Source of the DNA: Porphyrobacter sp.
GTDB taxonomy: Bacteria; Pseudomonadota; Alphaproteobacteria; Sphingomonadales; Sphingomonadaceae
Direction: 5' to 3'
DNA length: 64,000 nt
NCBI GenBank assembly: GCA_027531395.1
Contig: JAPZRO010000004.1
Coordinates: forward strand, 248,001-312,000
Shown piece by piece: positions 25,877-34,547 of the stretch. How positions within the stretch are numbered: the stretch's first letter is position 1; every line of letters begins with the position of its first letter. Position numbers and translations under genes: made by a program. The notes under the pieces are model-generated. The model was not told the DNA's origin and searched no databases. It saw nothing but the letters and a program-made list of their open reading frames with translations.

Positions 25877-26821
25877 ATGCTAGGCCGCACCGCCAACAGC
25901 CTGTTCTGGATGTTCCGCTATCTCGAGCGGGCCGAGAACACCGCGCGCCTGCTCGAAGCGGCGCTGCGCATGGCGCTGACCCGCGATATTGTCGCCGCCG
26001 AGGCCGAATGGCGCTCGGTGATCGCCACGCTGGGGCTGAGCCGGGCCTATGAGGCGGCGCATGATGGCTATGACGGGCTGCAGGTGTGGAACTTCGTGCT
26101 GCGCGGCAGTTCCAATCCCGGCAATGTCCGGTCGATGTTCGGCGCGGTGCGAGCGAACGCGAGGGCGGCGCGCATCAACATCTCCTCTGACGTGTGGGAA
26201 GCGGTCAACGAGAACTGGATGAAGCTCGACAAGCTGCTCGCACGCCCGGTCGGCCCGACCATGGTGGGCGAGGTGCTGGTGGCGATCCGCCGGGCGGGCA
26301 CGCAGGTCCACGGCGCCTTCGATGGCTCGATGCTGCGCGACGAGGGCTATCACTTCAGCCGCGCCGGTACCTTCATCGAGCGCGCCGATTCCACCGCGCG
26401 CATTCTCGACATGAAGTATTTCCTGCTGCTGCCCTCGCTCTCCTATGTCGGATCGAGCCTCGACACCGGGCAGTGGGAACAGGTGCTGCGCTCGGTTGCG
26501 GGGGCGCGGGTCTACAGCTGGCTCAACGCCGGGCAGATCGAGGCGCGCGGGATCGTCGAATTCGTGGTGCTCGACGATCGCTTCCCGCGCAGTCTCGCCT
26601 TCTGCCGCAACGCCCTGCGCGAGAACCTTGCGGCACTGGCGCGGATGCACGGGGCCGAGGGGCGTTGCAACGCCCTGATGCGCGATGCCGATACCCGCAT
26701 CAGCCACCTCGCCGTGGACCAGATCTTCGATCAGGGCCTGCACGAATTCCTCGTCGATTTCCTCGCCCGCAACGCCGCCATCGCTCAGGCGATCGCCGAA
26801 GATTACCGGTTCCTCGCATGA
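25877..26821 (+). CDS. Alpha-E domain protein (DUF403, COG2307)
   Basis: A 314-residue all-helical protein that begins MLGRTANSLFWMFRYLERAENTARLLEA, the hallmark of the alpha-E family. Further conserved stretches are SRAGTFIERADSTARILDMKYF and DDRFPRSLAFC. Biochemical activity is unknown; the family almost always accompanies the permuted ATP-grasp ligase and a transglutaminase-like protease. GGGGAGA lies upstream of the ATG. It starts 18 bases after the ATP-grasp stop and its stop overlaps the next start by four bases (ATGA). Confidence 0.93.
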   Translation: MLGRTANSLFWMFRYLERAENTARLLEAALRMALTRDIVAAEAEWRSVIATLGLSRAYEAAHDGYDGLQVWNFVLRGSSNPGNVRSMFGAVRANARAARINISSDVWEAVNENWMKLDKLLARPVGPTMVGEVLVAIRRAGTQVHGAFDGSMLRDEGYHFSRAGTFIERADSTARILDMKYFLLLPSLSYVGSSLDTGQWEQVLRSVAGARVYSWLNAGQIEARGIVEFVVLDDRFPRSLAFCRNALRENLAALARMHGAEGRCNALMRDADTRISHLAVDQIFDQGLHEFLVDFLARNAAIAQAIAEDYRFLA

Positions 26822-27669
26822 GCACCATGACCCTCGCCATCCGGCACACCACCCACTACGCCTTCGGCGGGCCGGTGATGCACGCGCTCCAGCGGCTGCG
26901 GCTGACGCCCAAGGAGACGCAGGGCCAGCGCATCATCGAATGGCGCATGACCTTCGACAATGCCCATGCCGAGCTGGAATATGACGACCAGCACTTCAAC
27001 CACGTGACGCTGATCGGGGTGAACCCCGGCGCGCGCGAGGTGACGGTGACCTGCGAGGGGATCGTCGAGACCGAAGACAATGCCGGCGTGATCGGCCGCC
27101 ATTCGGGCCACCTGCCCTTGTGGAGCTTCCTGCGCCAGACCCCGCTCACCCGCCCGGGGTCGAAGCTGCGCGCCCTGCTGCGCGAGGTGCCGGGGCCGGC
27201 AGGGGACGCGCCGCTCGATTTCCTCCACGCGCTCTCGGGCCAAATCCGCGATCGCATCGCCTACGAGGCCGGTCGCACCCATTCGGCCACCACCGCCGAG
27301 GAGGCGGTCGTGCACGGCTACGGCGTGTGTCAGGACCATGCGCACATCTTCATCGGCGCGGCGCGGGCGAGCGGGATTCCGGCACGCTATGTCAGCGGCT
27401 ATCTGATGATGGACGACCGGATCGAGCAGGAAGCGACCCACGCCTGGGCCGAGGCCCATGTCGAGGGGCTGGGCTGGGTCGGCTTCGATGTCTCGAACGG
27501 CATTAGCCCTGATCCGCGCTATGTCCGCGTCGCCACCGGCAGCGACTACCGCGATGCCGCGCCGGTCACCGGCATCAGCTTCGGCGGAATGGACGAGGTG
27601 CTGCGCGTCGGCGTCGCGGTCGCCCCGCATACGCCCGCCAGCCAGCAGCAGGACCAGACCAACCAGTAG
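26818..27669 (+). CDS. Transglutaminase-like cysteine protease of the Anbu cluster
   Basis: A 283-residue COG1305 protein with an N-terminal beta domain (IRHTTHYAFGGPVMHALQRLRLTP) and a transglutaminase core whose catalytic triad is intact: Cys171 in GYGVCQDHAH, His208 in ATHAWAEA and Asp224 in GFDVSNG. No signal peptide is visible, so it should work in the cytoplasm. Enzymes of this branch are predicted to hydrolyse or transfer amide bonds made by the neighbouring ligase. It overlaps the alpha-E gene by four bases and precedes Anbu by 76 bases. Confidence 0.92.
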   Translation: MSTMTLAIRHTTHYAFGGPVMHALQRLRLTPKETQGQRIIEWRMTFDNAHAELEYDDQHFNHVTLIGVNPGAREVTVTCEGIVETEDNAGVIGRHSGHLPLWSFLRQTPLTRPGSKLRALLREVPGPAGDAPLDFLHALSGQIRDRIAYEAGRTHSATTAEEAVVHGYGVCQDHAHIFIGAARASGIPARYVSGYLMMDDRIEQEATHAWAEAHVEGLGWVGFDVSNGISPDPRYVRVATGSDYRDAAPVTGISFGGMDEVLRVGVAVAPHTPASQQQDQTNQ

Positions 27670-27745
27670 CCTTGCGCTTTGCGCGCGCGGCGCTTTGGGC
27701 TAGGGCGATGCCCTTGCGGCAAGCGTGCGGGGGAGAGAAACCGAG

Positions 27746-28492
27746 ATGACCTATTGCGTTGGCATGGTGCTGGACCGTGGCCTCGTGCTGATGAGCGACA
27801 CCCGCACCAATTCGGGCGTCGACAACATCTCCACCTTCCGCAAGCTGTTCCACTGGAGCGTGCCGGGCGAGCGCATGATCGCGGTGATGACCGCAGGCAA
27901 CCTTGCCACCACGCAGGCCGTCATCAGCCAGCTCGAGGAACGCACCAAGGCCCCGTCCGAGCGCGAGAACACGCTGCTCAAGGGGCCCACCATGTTCCAG
28001 GTCGCCACCGAGATCGGACGGCTTTTGCGCACCACCATCGAAACCGCGCAGACCGAAAACGGCGACACCGGCAAGGGGCGTTTCACCGCCACCATGATCG
28101 TCGCCGGGCAGATCGCCGGGATGCAGCCGCGGCTGTTCATGATCTATCCCGAAGGCAATTTCATCGAGGCCAGCTGGGACACCCCGTTTTTCCAGATCGG
28201 CGAGACCAAGTATGGCCGCCCGATCCTGATCCGCGGCTATGACAAGGGCATGAGCTTCGAGGATGCGGTCAAACTGCTGATGGTCAGCTTCGATTCCACC
28301 CTGAAGGCGAACCTGTCGGTCGGCCTGCCGCTCGATCTGCTGGTGATCGGCAAGGACAGCTTCGCGCCGACCCACGAGCATCGCGTGACGGCCGACGATC
28401 CCTATTTCGCCAAGATATCCTCGGGCTGGGGCGATGCGCTGCGTTCGGCGTTCCATTCGCTCCCTCCGTATAGTTTCGGTAGCGAGGGCTAG
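27746..28492 (+). CDS. Anbu-type proteasome-like peptidase (proteasome-type protease)
   Basis: A 248-residue Ntn-hydrolase of the Anbu (ancestral beta-subunit) family. The second residue Thr in MTYCVGMVL would become the N-terminal catalytic nucleophile after Met removal. The sequence follows the proteasome beta fold: GLVLMSDTRTNSG with the acidic catalytic neighbour, FRKLF with the conserved Lys, and a Gly-rich MTAGNLATTQ turn. Characterised Anbu proteins assemble into helical or lock-washer rings. It is the last gene of the ATP-grasp/alpha-E/transglutaminase cluster. GGGGGAGAGAAAC lies upstream of the ATG. Confidence 0.93.
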   Translation: MTYCVGMVLDRGLVLMSDTRTNSGVDNISTFRKLFHWSVPGERMIAVMTAGNLATTQAVISQLEERTKAPSERENTLLKGPTMFQVATEIGRLLRTTIETAQTENGDTGKGRFTATMIVAGQIAGMQPRLFMIYPEGNFIEASWDTPFFQIGETKYGRPILIRGYDKGMSFEDAVKLLMVSFDSTLKANLSVGLPLDLLVIGKDSFAPTHEHRVTADDPYFAKISSGWGDALRSAFHSLPPYSFGSEG

Positions 28493-28634
28493 CCGGCGGG
28501 CCAGATCAAGGTTCGTTTCGGAGTGAAATAGAACAATAAAATCAATTTTTTGACTCGATCCGGTTATGGTAATTCCTCCGGAACGGGGGCGACCTTGCGT
28601 GAATTGCCTAAGGGGCTGGCGCAGTCATCCTTGC

Positions 28635-29255
28635 ATGACACGCAAAGCCTCTCTCCACTTCATCGATTCGTGCAGCCGCCAGCGTGCCGAACTGGCGCGT
28701 GTGGGATTTGCCCTGGGCCATCATTGCGAGGTCTACGGCGATCTGTCGGAGCTTTCGGTCCACCCGCCGCGCGAAGGCATCATCATCGCCCGCGATACCG
28801 CGGAAGAGGGCGGGGTGGGCATGATCCTCGACCGGCTGGGCAGGCTCGGCATCTGGCTGCCGCTTATCGCGGTGGAAGTGCAGCCGCGACCCAACCGTAT
28901 CGTCGAGGCGATCAAGGCCGGCGCGCTCGATTATCTCGCCCTGCCGCTCGATCCGGAGCGCTTCACCCGCTGCCTCACCCGCATCGGCAAGGAAGCCGAA
29001 CAGTTCGGCGCTGCCCGCCGCCGCATGATCGAGGCGCGGGACCGCATCTCGACGCTCTCGGCGCGCGAGCGCGAAGTGCTCGACTGGCTGGCCGAGGGCA
29101 GCAGCAACAAGGCGATCGCGCGCGAGCTCGATATCAGCCCGCGCACCGTGGAAATCCACCGCGCCAACATGATGAACAAGCTGGGCGCACGCCACGCGGC
29201 CGAGGCCGTGCGCCTGCGGCTTGAAGCCAAGCTTGAACCGAAATTGCGGGCCTGA
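28635..29255 (+). CDS. LuxR/FixJ-type transcription factor with a degenerate receiver domain
   Basis: A 206-residue regulator with a C-terminal LuxR helix-turn-helix (about 139-200: LSAREREVLDWLAEG ... RTVEIHRANMMNKLGA) and an N-terminal receiver-like domain (about 5-120). The receiver lacks the usual chemistry: the phospho-Asp position reads Ala52 in GIIIARD, the conserved Lys is Leu103 in LALPLD, and the switch Thr region is AVEVQP. It therefore probably senses something other than phosphoryl groups, or is constitutive. The ATG at 28635 aligns with the receiver start; an upstream GTG frame exists. It follows the Anbu gene by 142 AT-rich bases. Confidence 0.85.
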   Translation: MTRKASLHFIDSCSRQRAELARVGFALGHHCEVYGDLSELSVHPPREGIIIARDTAEEGGVGMILDRLGRLGIWLPLIAVEVQPRPNRIVEAIKAGALDYLALPLDPERFTRCLTRIGKEAEQFGAARRRMIEARDRISTLSAREREVLDWLAEGSSNKAIARELDISPRTVEIHRANMMNKLGARHAAEAVRLRLEAKLEPKLRA

Positions 29256-29483
29256 CGAAAGGGCAGGGCCAACCCGCTCAAGAACGTCCGCCAGCAGGGC
29301 CACCTGCCTCCGGCCGCTCTGGCGGGCCACTGGATCGATAACGGGCCGGTACCCCCGGGCGGCCCCGGTGCTGCTGTCCCAGTATGCCGGGGTCGCCAAA
29401 CCGTTTGCGGCGGCGCGCTCCCCCGTCAGCAGTCGGTGGTTGCCGGTCAGCCGGCATGGCTTTCATGATGGGCGGTCGTAGCC
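29256..29483. other. Unassigned intergenic region between convergent genes
   Basis: About 228 bases separate the 3' ends of the LuxR-type regulator and the extensin-like gene. The stretch is GC-rich with several short inverted runs (for example around 29310-29350 and 29355-29400). I recognise no riboswitch, tRNA or known small RNA in it, and no supported coding frame. It is long for this gene-dense window. Confidence 0.4.
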
Positions 29484-30212
29484 TCAGCGGCAGAACTTCG
29501 CGCCGGTGCCTTCGAGATGGAAGTGATCCTCGTGCGCGGCGTTGTATTCCGGGCCGAGCACTGTGCCGAACCGCTTGCACGCGCTTCTATGCACCACCCG
29601 CAGGAATTCGCGGGTTGCCGCATCGCCGCCATCCCAGTCGCGCTTGAGCACGATGCGGCGGCCGTCGGCCAGCACGAAGCCGGAGACGTCGATCGCCTCG
29701 GCGCGGGCATGGGCTGACAGCCGCTCGGTCCCGGCCACCTTGCGGCAGGCATAGGAACCCATCGTCTCGATCTTCGCGATCGGACTGCCGAGGATCTCGC
29801 GCGCGGCGCGATCGACCCCAAAGCGCGCCCAGTCGCCGAAAGCCTTGGCGACTCCACAGCGCACCGGACCGAGATTGCTCACCCCGAAGGTCGAGCGGTC
29901 ACCGGCCAGTGCCGACAATTGCACCGTGCCGAGCTTGTTGCACCCGGGCGCGGCATAGGTATCGGGCAGCCGCTCGAACCGCGCACCGCTCGCGCCCAGA
30001 TCGGCGAGGCAGCCGCGTTCCTCCGCGCTGGCGGCATAGCTCTGCGTGGCCGAGGTGACGCGGGTGGCGGGGCGGGCCTGTCCGCCGGCCGATGCGCTCG
30101 CGGTGCCCGGCGCTGCGCCGCTGGTTCCGCCCGGCACCAGCGAGCCGCAGCCCGCCAGCGCCAGCGCGCCTGCCAGCAGCGTCCATCCGCGAAGAAATGC
30201 CTTGGCCCTCAT
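29484..30212 (-). CDS. Extensin-like (M15-fold) lipoprotein
   Basis: A 242-residue predicted lipoprotein (lipobox LAGC, Cys22) with an Ala/Gly/Ser-rich spacer and an extensin-like C-terminal domain related to LD-/DD-carboxypeptidases of the M15 zinc fold. The pattern LSAHARAEAIDVSGF followed by HEDHFHLEG is the characteristic metal-binding layout, and CGVAKAFGDWARFGVD is conserved. It may trim cell-wall peptides. Cysteines at several positions suggest periplasmic disulfides. It is convergent with the regulator upstream in the window. Confidence 0.82.
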   Translation of the reverse strand: MRAKAFLRGWTLLAGALALAGCGSLVPGGTSGAAPGTASASAGGQARPATRVTSATQSYAASAEERGCLADLGASGARFERLPDTYAAPGCNKLGTVQLSALAGDRSTFGVSNLGPVRCGVAKAFGDWARFGVDRAAREILGSPIAKIETMGSYACRKVAGTERLSAHARAEAIDVSGFVLADGRRIVLKRDWDGGDAATREFLRVVHRSACKRFGTVLGPEYNAAHEDHFHLEGTGAKFCR

Positions 30213-30297
30213 GGCTAAGGATTATTGCCCAGAAATGGTTAACGAGGCGGAAACAACTTTGCCCAAGCGATGCTTGCCGCGCGCATCGGGGATCGCC

Positions 30298-30702
30298 CTA
30301 GGGAAGCTCGTCGGCGACCTGCTCCCACAACTCGATCTTGACCCCGTCGGGATCGAGCAGCCAGGCAAACTTGCCATAGCCCTCGTCGGCCTGCCCGACG
30401 ATATCGACGCCCTTGGCCTTTAGGCCGGCGACGAAACCGTCGCAGTCATCGACGCGCAGGTTGATCATGAAACCGCCCTTGCCGGGCTTGATGTATTCGT
30501 CGTCGGCGAAGTGGCTTACCAGCGAATAGGGGTGTTGCTTCGGTTCGTCGGCCCAGGCCAGTTGCGGGCCATAGGGGCCGTCGATGCCGAGCGTGTCGCG
30601 ATACCATGCGCGCGTCGCCTCGGGATCGCGCACGACGTAGAATACCCCGCCCAGTCCCGTCACTCTGGGCCCGGTTATGCGCGCTTGTGCTGATGTGTCC
30701 AT
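30298..30702 (-). CDS. VOC-superfamily (glyoxalase/bleomycin resistance-like) protein
   Basis: A 134-residue cytosolic protein with the paired beta-alpha-beta-beta-beta modules of the vicinal oxygen chelate fold: GLGGVFYVVRDPEATRAWYRDTLGI opens the first, and GKFAWLLDPDGVKIELWEQ closes the second with the metal-ligand Glu. The specific reaction cannot be told. The start at 30702 has AGGGGGAGG eight bases upstream, which is better than the GTG at 30723. It is followed by the extensin-like gene 85 bases on. Confidence 0.82.
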   Translation of the reverse strand: MDTSAQARITGPRVTGLGGVFYVVRDPEATRAWYRDTLGIDGPYGPQLAWADEPKQHPYSLVSHFADDEYIKPGKGGFMINLRVDDCDGFVAGLKAKGVDIVGQADEGYGKFAWLLDPDGVKIELWEQVADELP

Positions 30703-30757
30703 GCCGATGCCTCCCCCTGCCACGCGAATATGCGCCCGATTGCGGGGGAGGGGAAGC

Positions 30758-32221
30758 CTATCGGGTGCGCGGGCCAGTCAACAGGCTCACCACAACGATC
30801 GCCGCCATCGCCGCGAAGAAGCCGGGGACGATCTCGTAGAGCCCGGGGCCGCCGAGAAACCCGGTGTTCCAGCCCAGCGCGATCCATCCCGCGACCACGC
30901 CCGCGCCGGTCACCAGCCCCGCCACCGCGCCAGCGCCGGTCATCCGGTCCCAGGTCAGCGCGAGCAGGATCAGCGGGCCGAAGGCGGCGCCGAAGCCGGC
31001 CCAGGCGTTGGCGACGAGGCCGAGCACTTCGCTCTCCGGATCGGCAGCGATCACCAGCGCGGCCGCCGCGACCAGCGCGACGCTGATCCGCCCGATGTTC
31101 ACCGCCTCGCGCTCGGAGGCGTTGCGGCGCAGGAACAGGCGGTAGAAATCCTCGGTCAAAGAGGAGGACGACACCAGCAGCTGCGCGGAAATCGTGCTCA
31201 TGATCGCGGCCAGCAGCGCGGCATAGAGGAAGCCCGTCACCGCGGGGTGGAACAGCAGCTCGGACAGCAGGATGAAGATCGTCTCCGGGTCATCGACAAC
31301 CAGCCCGTTGGCCTCCGCATAGGCGCGGCCCGCAAGGCCCACCGCCACCGCGCCGAGCAGCGAGATCACCATCCAGCTCATGCCGATGATCCCGGCGCGC
31401 GGCACGTTCTCGACCCGGTCGATCGCCATGAAGCGCACGATGATATGCGGCTGACCGAAATAGCCGAGGCCCCATGTCACCGCACTGATGACGCCGACGA
31501 AGGTCGCGCCTTCGGTCAGGCTGAGAAAGCCTTCCTGCGGGACCGAGGACAGGTTCAGCGGGGCGGCGCTGTCATAGCCCGACAGGATCACCAGCGGCAT
31601 GATCACGAGCGCGGTCATCATGATCATGCCCTGCACGAAATCGGTAAGGCTGACGGCGAGAAACCCACCGATCATGGTATATATCAGCACGATCCCGGCG
31701 GTGATGAGGATGCCGAGCATGTAGTCGGAAAGGCCGGTTTCAGGCAGCAGTCCGGCAAAGGCGGTGGCGAACAGCTTGCCCCCGCCGACCATGCCGCTCG
31801 CGGTGTAGACCGTGAAGAAGCCGACGATGATCACCGCCGAGACCACCCGCAGCGCGGTGCCGCTGTCGGGGAAGCGGTTGGCGAGGAATTGCGGAATGGT
31901 GAGCGCATCGCCCAGCCGCTCGGTCTGTTCGCGCAGGCGCGGGGCGACGATGATCCAGTTGAGCGCCGCGCCGGCGGTCAGGCCGATGGCGATCCACGCC
32001 TCCACCAGCCCGCCGACATAGAGCGCGCCGGGCAGGCCCAGCAACAGCCAGCCCGACATGTCCGAGGCCCCGGCGCTCAGCGCCGTCACCGCTGGGCCAA
32101 GTCCGCGTCCGGCGAGCAGATATCCGGCGGAATCCGCCCGGGTCTTGGCCCAGGCATAGATCCCGATGGCGATCATCAGGAGGAAATAGGCGGCGAGGCT
32201 CGCGAGCGTATAGGCGTTCAT
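30758..32221 (-). CDS. putP: Sodium/proline symporter
   Basis: A 487-residue inner-membrane transporter of the SSS family with about 13 hydrophobic segments. Signature stretches include AGASDMSGWLLLGLPGALYVGG in the first helices, which forms the sodium/proline site, and STISAQLLVSSSSLTEDFYR, which is typical of PutP. It would import proline with Na+. I choose the ATG at 32221; a TTG 18 bases upstream is possible. A seven-base-stem hairpin sits just upstream (32237-32254), between typA and this gene. Confidence 0.9.
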   Translation of the reverse strand: MNAYTLASLAAYFLLMIAIGIYAWAKTRADSAGYLLAGRGLGPAVTALSAGASDMSGWLLLGLPGALYVGGLVEAWIAIGLTAGAALNWIIVAPRLREQTERLGDALTIPQFLANRFPDSGTALRVVSAVIIVGFFTVYTASGMVGGGKLFATAFAGLLPETGLSDYMLGILITAGIVLIYTMIGGFLAVSLTDFVQGMIMMTALVIMPLVILSGYDSAAPLNLSSVPQEGFLSLTEGATFVGVISAVTWGLGYFGQPHIIVRFMAIDRVENVPRAGIIGMSWMVISLLGAVAVGLAGRAYAEANGLVVDDPETIFILLSELLFHPAVTGFLYAALLAAIMSTISAQLLVSSSSLTEDFYRLFLRRNASEREAVNIGRISVALVAAAALVIAADPESEVLGLVANAWAGFGAAFGPLILLALTWDRMTGAGAVAGLVTGAGVVAGWIALGWNTGFLGGPGLYEIVPGFFAAMAAIVVVSLLTGPRTR

Positions 32222-32236
32222 GAGGCGGGTGGGTAA

Positions 32237-32254
32237 CAAGCGCCGCAGCGCTTG
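32237..32254 (-). other. Hairpin between typA and putP
   Basis: A perfect seven-base stem (CAAGCGC with its complement) with a four-base loop lies 16 bases before the putP start and 38 bases after the typA stop. It could be a weak terminator for typA or a structured putP leader. There is no T-run following it on the minus strand. Confidence 0.35.
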
Positions 32255-32291
32255 GCCACCGCGCGCGGCGCTTTATCCCTTGTCCGTCGCC

Positions 32292-34130
32292 TCAATCGTC
32301 CTTCTTGCGCTTGGCCTTCTTGCGCTCGTGCGGGCAGAGCAGGGCCTTGCGCAGGCGGATCGACTGCGGGGTGACTTCGACCATCTCGTCGTCGTCGATG
32401 TAGGCGATCGCCTGCTCGAGGCTCATCCGGCGCGGCGGGGTGAGGCGGATCGCGTCATCCTTGCCGCTCGAGCGGATGTTGGTGAGTTGTTTGGCCTTGA
32501 GCGGGTTCACTTCGAGATCGTCGGGCTTGGCGTTCTCGCCGATGATCATGCCCTCGTAGACCTTCATCTGCGGGCTGATGAACAGCTCGCCGCGCTCTTC
32601 GAGCGAATTGAGCGCATAGGCCACTGCCTCGCCGTCGCCGTTGGAGATCAGCACGCCGTTGATGCGGCCTTCGATCGGACCCTTGTAGGGGCCGTACTTC
32701 TCGAACAGGCGGTTCATGATGCCGGTGCCGCGCGTGTCGGACAGGAATTCGCCGTGATAGCCGATCAGCCCGCGCGAGGGGGCGGAGAAGGTGATGCGGG
32801 TCTTGCCCTGGCCCGAGGGACGCATCTCGGTGAGATCGGCCTTGCGGCGCTGCATCTTCTCGACGACCGTGCCCGAGTGCTCGTCATCGACGTCGATCAC
32901 GACGGTTTCATAGGGCTCCATGCGCTGACCGTTCTCTTCGCGGAACAGCACGCGCGGACGGCTGATGCCGAGCTCGAAGCCCTCGCGGCGCATCGTCTCG
33001 ATCAGAACGCCGAGCTGCAATTCGCCGCGGCCGGCGACTTCGTAGCTATCCTTGTCCTCGCTCTCGGTGACGCGGATCGCGACGTTGGTTTCGGCCTCGC
33101 GCAGCAGGCGGTCGCGGATCATGCGGCTGGTGACCTTGCTGCCCTCGCGCCCGGCAAGCGGGCTGTCGTTGACGGCAAAGCGCATCGCCAGCGTCGGCGG
33201 GTCGATCGGCTGGGCGGCAATCGGTTCGGTCACCGAGGGATCGCAGATGGTGTTGGCGACGGTCGCCTTTTCGAGGCCCGCCAGAGCGATGATGTCGCCC
33301 GCCTGCGCACTTTCCACCGGCACGCGCTCGAGCCCGTCGAAGCTCATCAGCTTGGTCGCGCGGCCGACTTCGATCACCTTGCCTTCGCGGTCGATGGCGT
33401 GGATCGGATCGTTGACCCTGATCGTGCCGGACTGCACGCGGCCCGTCAGCACGCGGCCCATGAAGTTGTCGCGGTCGAGCAGGGTCGCAAGGAAGCTGAA
33501 CTTGGCCGACACGTCGAGGCCCGGCGGCGGCACGTGCTCGATGATCTTGGCGAACAGCGGGGCGAGGGTGCCGCTGCGGGCTTCCTGATCGTCGCTCGCA
33601 TAGCCTTCGCGGCCCGAGGCGTAGAGCACCGGGAAGTCGAGCTGCTCGTCATTGGCATCGAGGCTGACGAACAGGTCGAACACCTCGTCGAGCACTTCCT
33701 GCGGGCGGCCGTCCGGGCGGTCGATCTTGTTGACGACGACGATCGGCTTGAGGCCCAGCGCCAGCGCCTTGCCGGTGACGAACTTGGTCTGCGGCATCGC
33801 GCCTTCCGCGCTGTCGACCAGCAGGATCACCCCGTCGACCATGCTGAGGATGCGTTCCACCTCGGCGCCGAAGTCGGCGTGGCCGGGAGTGTCGACGATG
33901 TTGATGCGGGTGGTCTCGCCGCCGCCTTCCGGGGTCCACTCGACGCTGGTGCACTTGGCAAGAATGGTGATCCCGCGTTCCTTTTCGAGATCGCCCGAAT
34001 CCATCGCGCGTTCTTCGACCCGCTGGTTCTCGCGGAAGGTGCCGGACTGGCGGAACAGCTGGTCGACCAGCGTGGTCTTGCCATGGTCGACGTGGGCGAT
34101 GATCGCGATATTTCTCAGCGAGGAGGACAT
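32292..34130 (-). CDS. typA: Translational GTPase TypA/BipA
   Basis: A 612-residue ribosome-associated GTPase. The G domain shows AHVDHGKTTLVDQL (G1), the switch region RGITI, DTPGHADFGAEVER (G3) and VVNKIDRPDGRP (G4), followed by EF-G-like domains and the TypA-specific C-terminal domain, ending in a very basic tail (HERKKAKRKKDD). The start at 34130 gives the normal MSSSLRNIAIIAHVDHG opening; upstream extension codons lie in the long promoter region. TypA is linked to ribosome assembly and stress or cold growth. Confidence 0.97.
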   Translation of the reverse strand: MSSSLRNIAIIAHVDHGKTTLVDQLFRQSGTFRENQRVEERAMDSGDLEKERGITILAKCTSVEWTPEGGGETTRINIVDTPGHADFGAEVERILSMVDGVILLVDSAEGAMPQTKFVTGKALALGLKPIVVVNKIDRPDGRPQEVLDEVFDLFVSLDANDEQLDFPVLYASGREGYASDDQEARSGTLAPLFAKIIEHVPPPGLDVSAKFSFLATLLDRDNFMGRVLTGRVQSGTIRVNDPIHAIDREGKVIEVGRATKLMSFDGLERVPVESAQAGDIIALAGLEKATVANTICDPSVTEPIAAQPIDPPTLAMRFAVNDSPLAGREGSKVTSRMIRDRLLREAETNVAIRVTESEDKDSYEVAGRGELQLGVLIETMRREGFELGISRPRVLFREENGQRMEPYETVVIDVDDEHSGTVVEKMQRRKADLTEMRPSGQGKTRITFSAPSRGLIGYHGEFLSDTRGTGIMNRLFEKYGPYKGPIEGRINGVLISNGDGEAVAYALNSLEERGELFISPQMKVYEGMIIGENAKPDDLEVNPLKAKQLTNIRSSGKDDAIRLTPPRRMSLEQAIAYIDDDEMVEVTPQSIRLRKALLCPHERKKAKRKKDD

Positions 34131-34547
34131 TTTTCGTTTTCCACTTGGCAACCCGGACACCAGATGCGCCGGGCAGGTCAAAAGCATGGCGCACGGCCGG
34201 GCGCGCGGGGTTAGGCCGGGATTGTGGCGGGTTGGCGACAGGCGGCGACGCTACGGCACGGTGCCGCGGGCGCGCTGCTTGTTGCGTTGCAACATCGCCG
34301 CGCCGCCTAGCGCAAGAGTGCCAACGGGGCAAGCGTCGGGGTGCCGGCGGTCCATTGCAAGGGGTTAGCCACTGTTGCCCGCGCGCCACACAGGGGTGAT
34401 TTGCCCCGGAAAAGCGCGGGCTTTGCGCTTGTCGTGCAACCGTCACTGGCTTATCACTCGCCCCGACGATCGCGGGAGAGAGCGCAACGGGGGTTGCGTG
34501 CCGGGCACCGGCGCCGTGGTCTGAGGGATTTTAGGAGAGGAGCTTCC
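34131..34547. promoter_or_regulatory. 417-base divergent region with a candidate TonB-receptor promoter
   Basis: This is the longest gene-free stretch of the window, between divergent typA and the TonB receptor. I see a possible sigma-70 promoter for the receptor: TTGTCG (34429-34434), a 17-base spacer and TATCAC (34452-34457). The leader of about 85 bases contains a small hairpin (GCAAC/GTTGC near 34484-34500) and ends with TTAGGAGAGGAG before the ATG. No Fur-like box, riboswitch or open frame that I would support is visible in the remainder. Confidence 0.35.
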
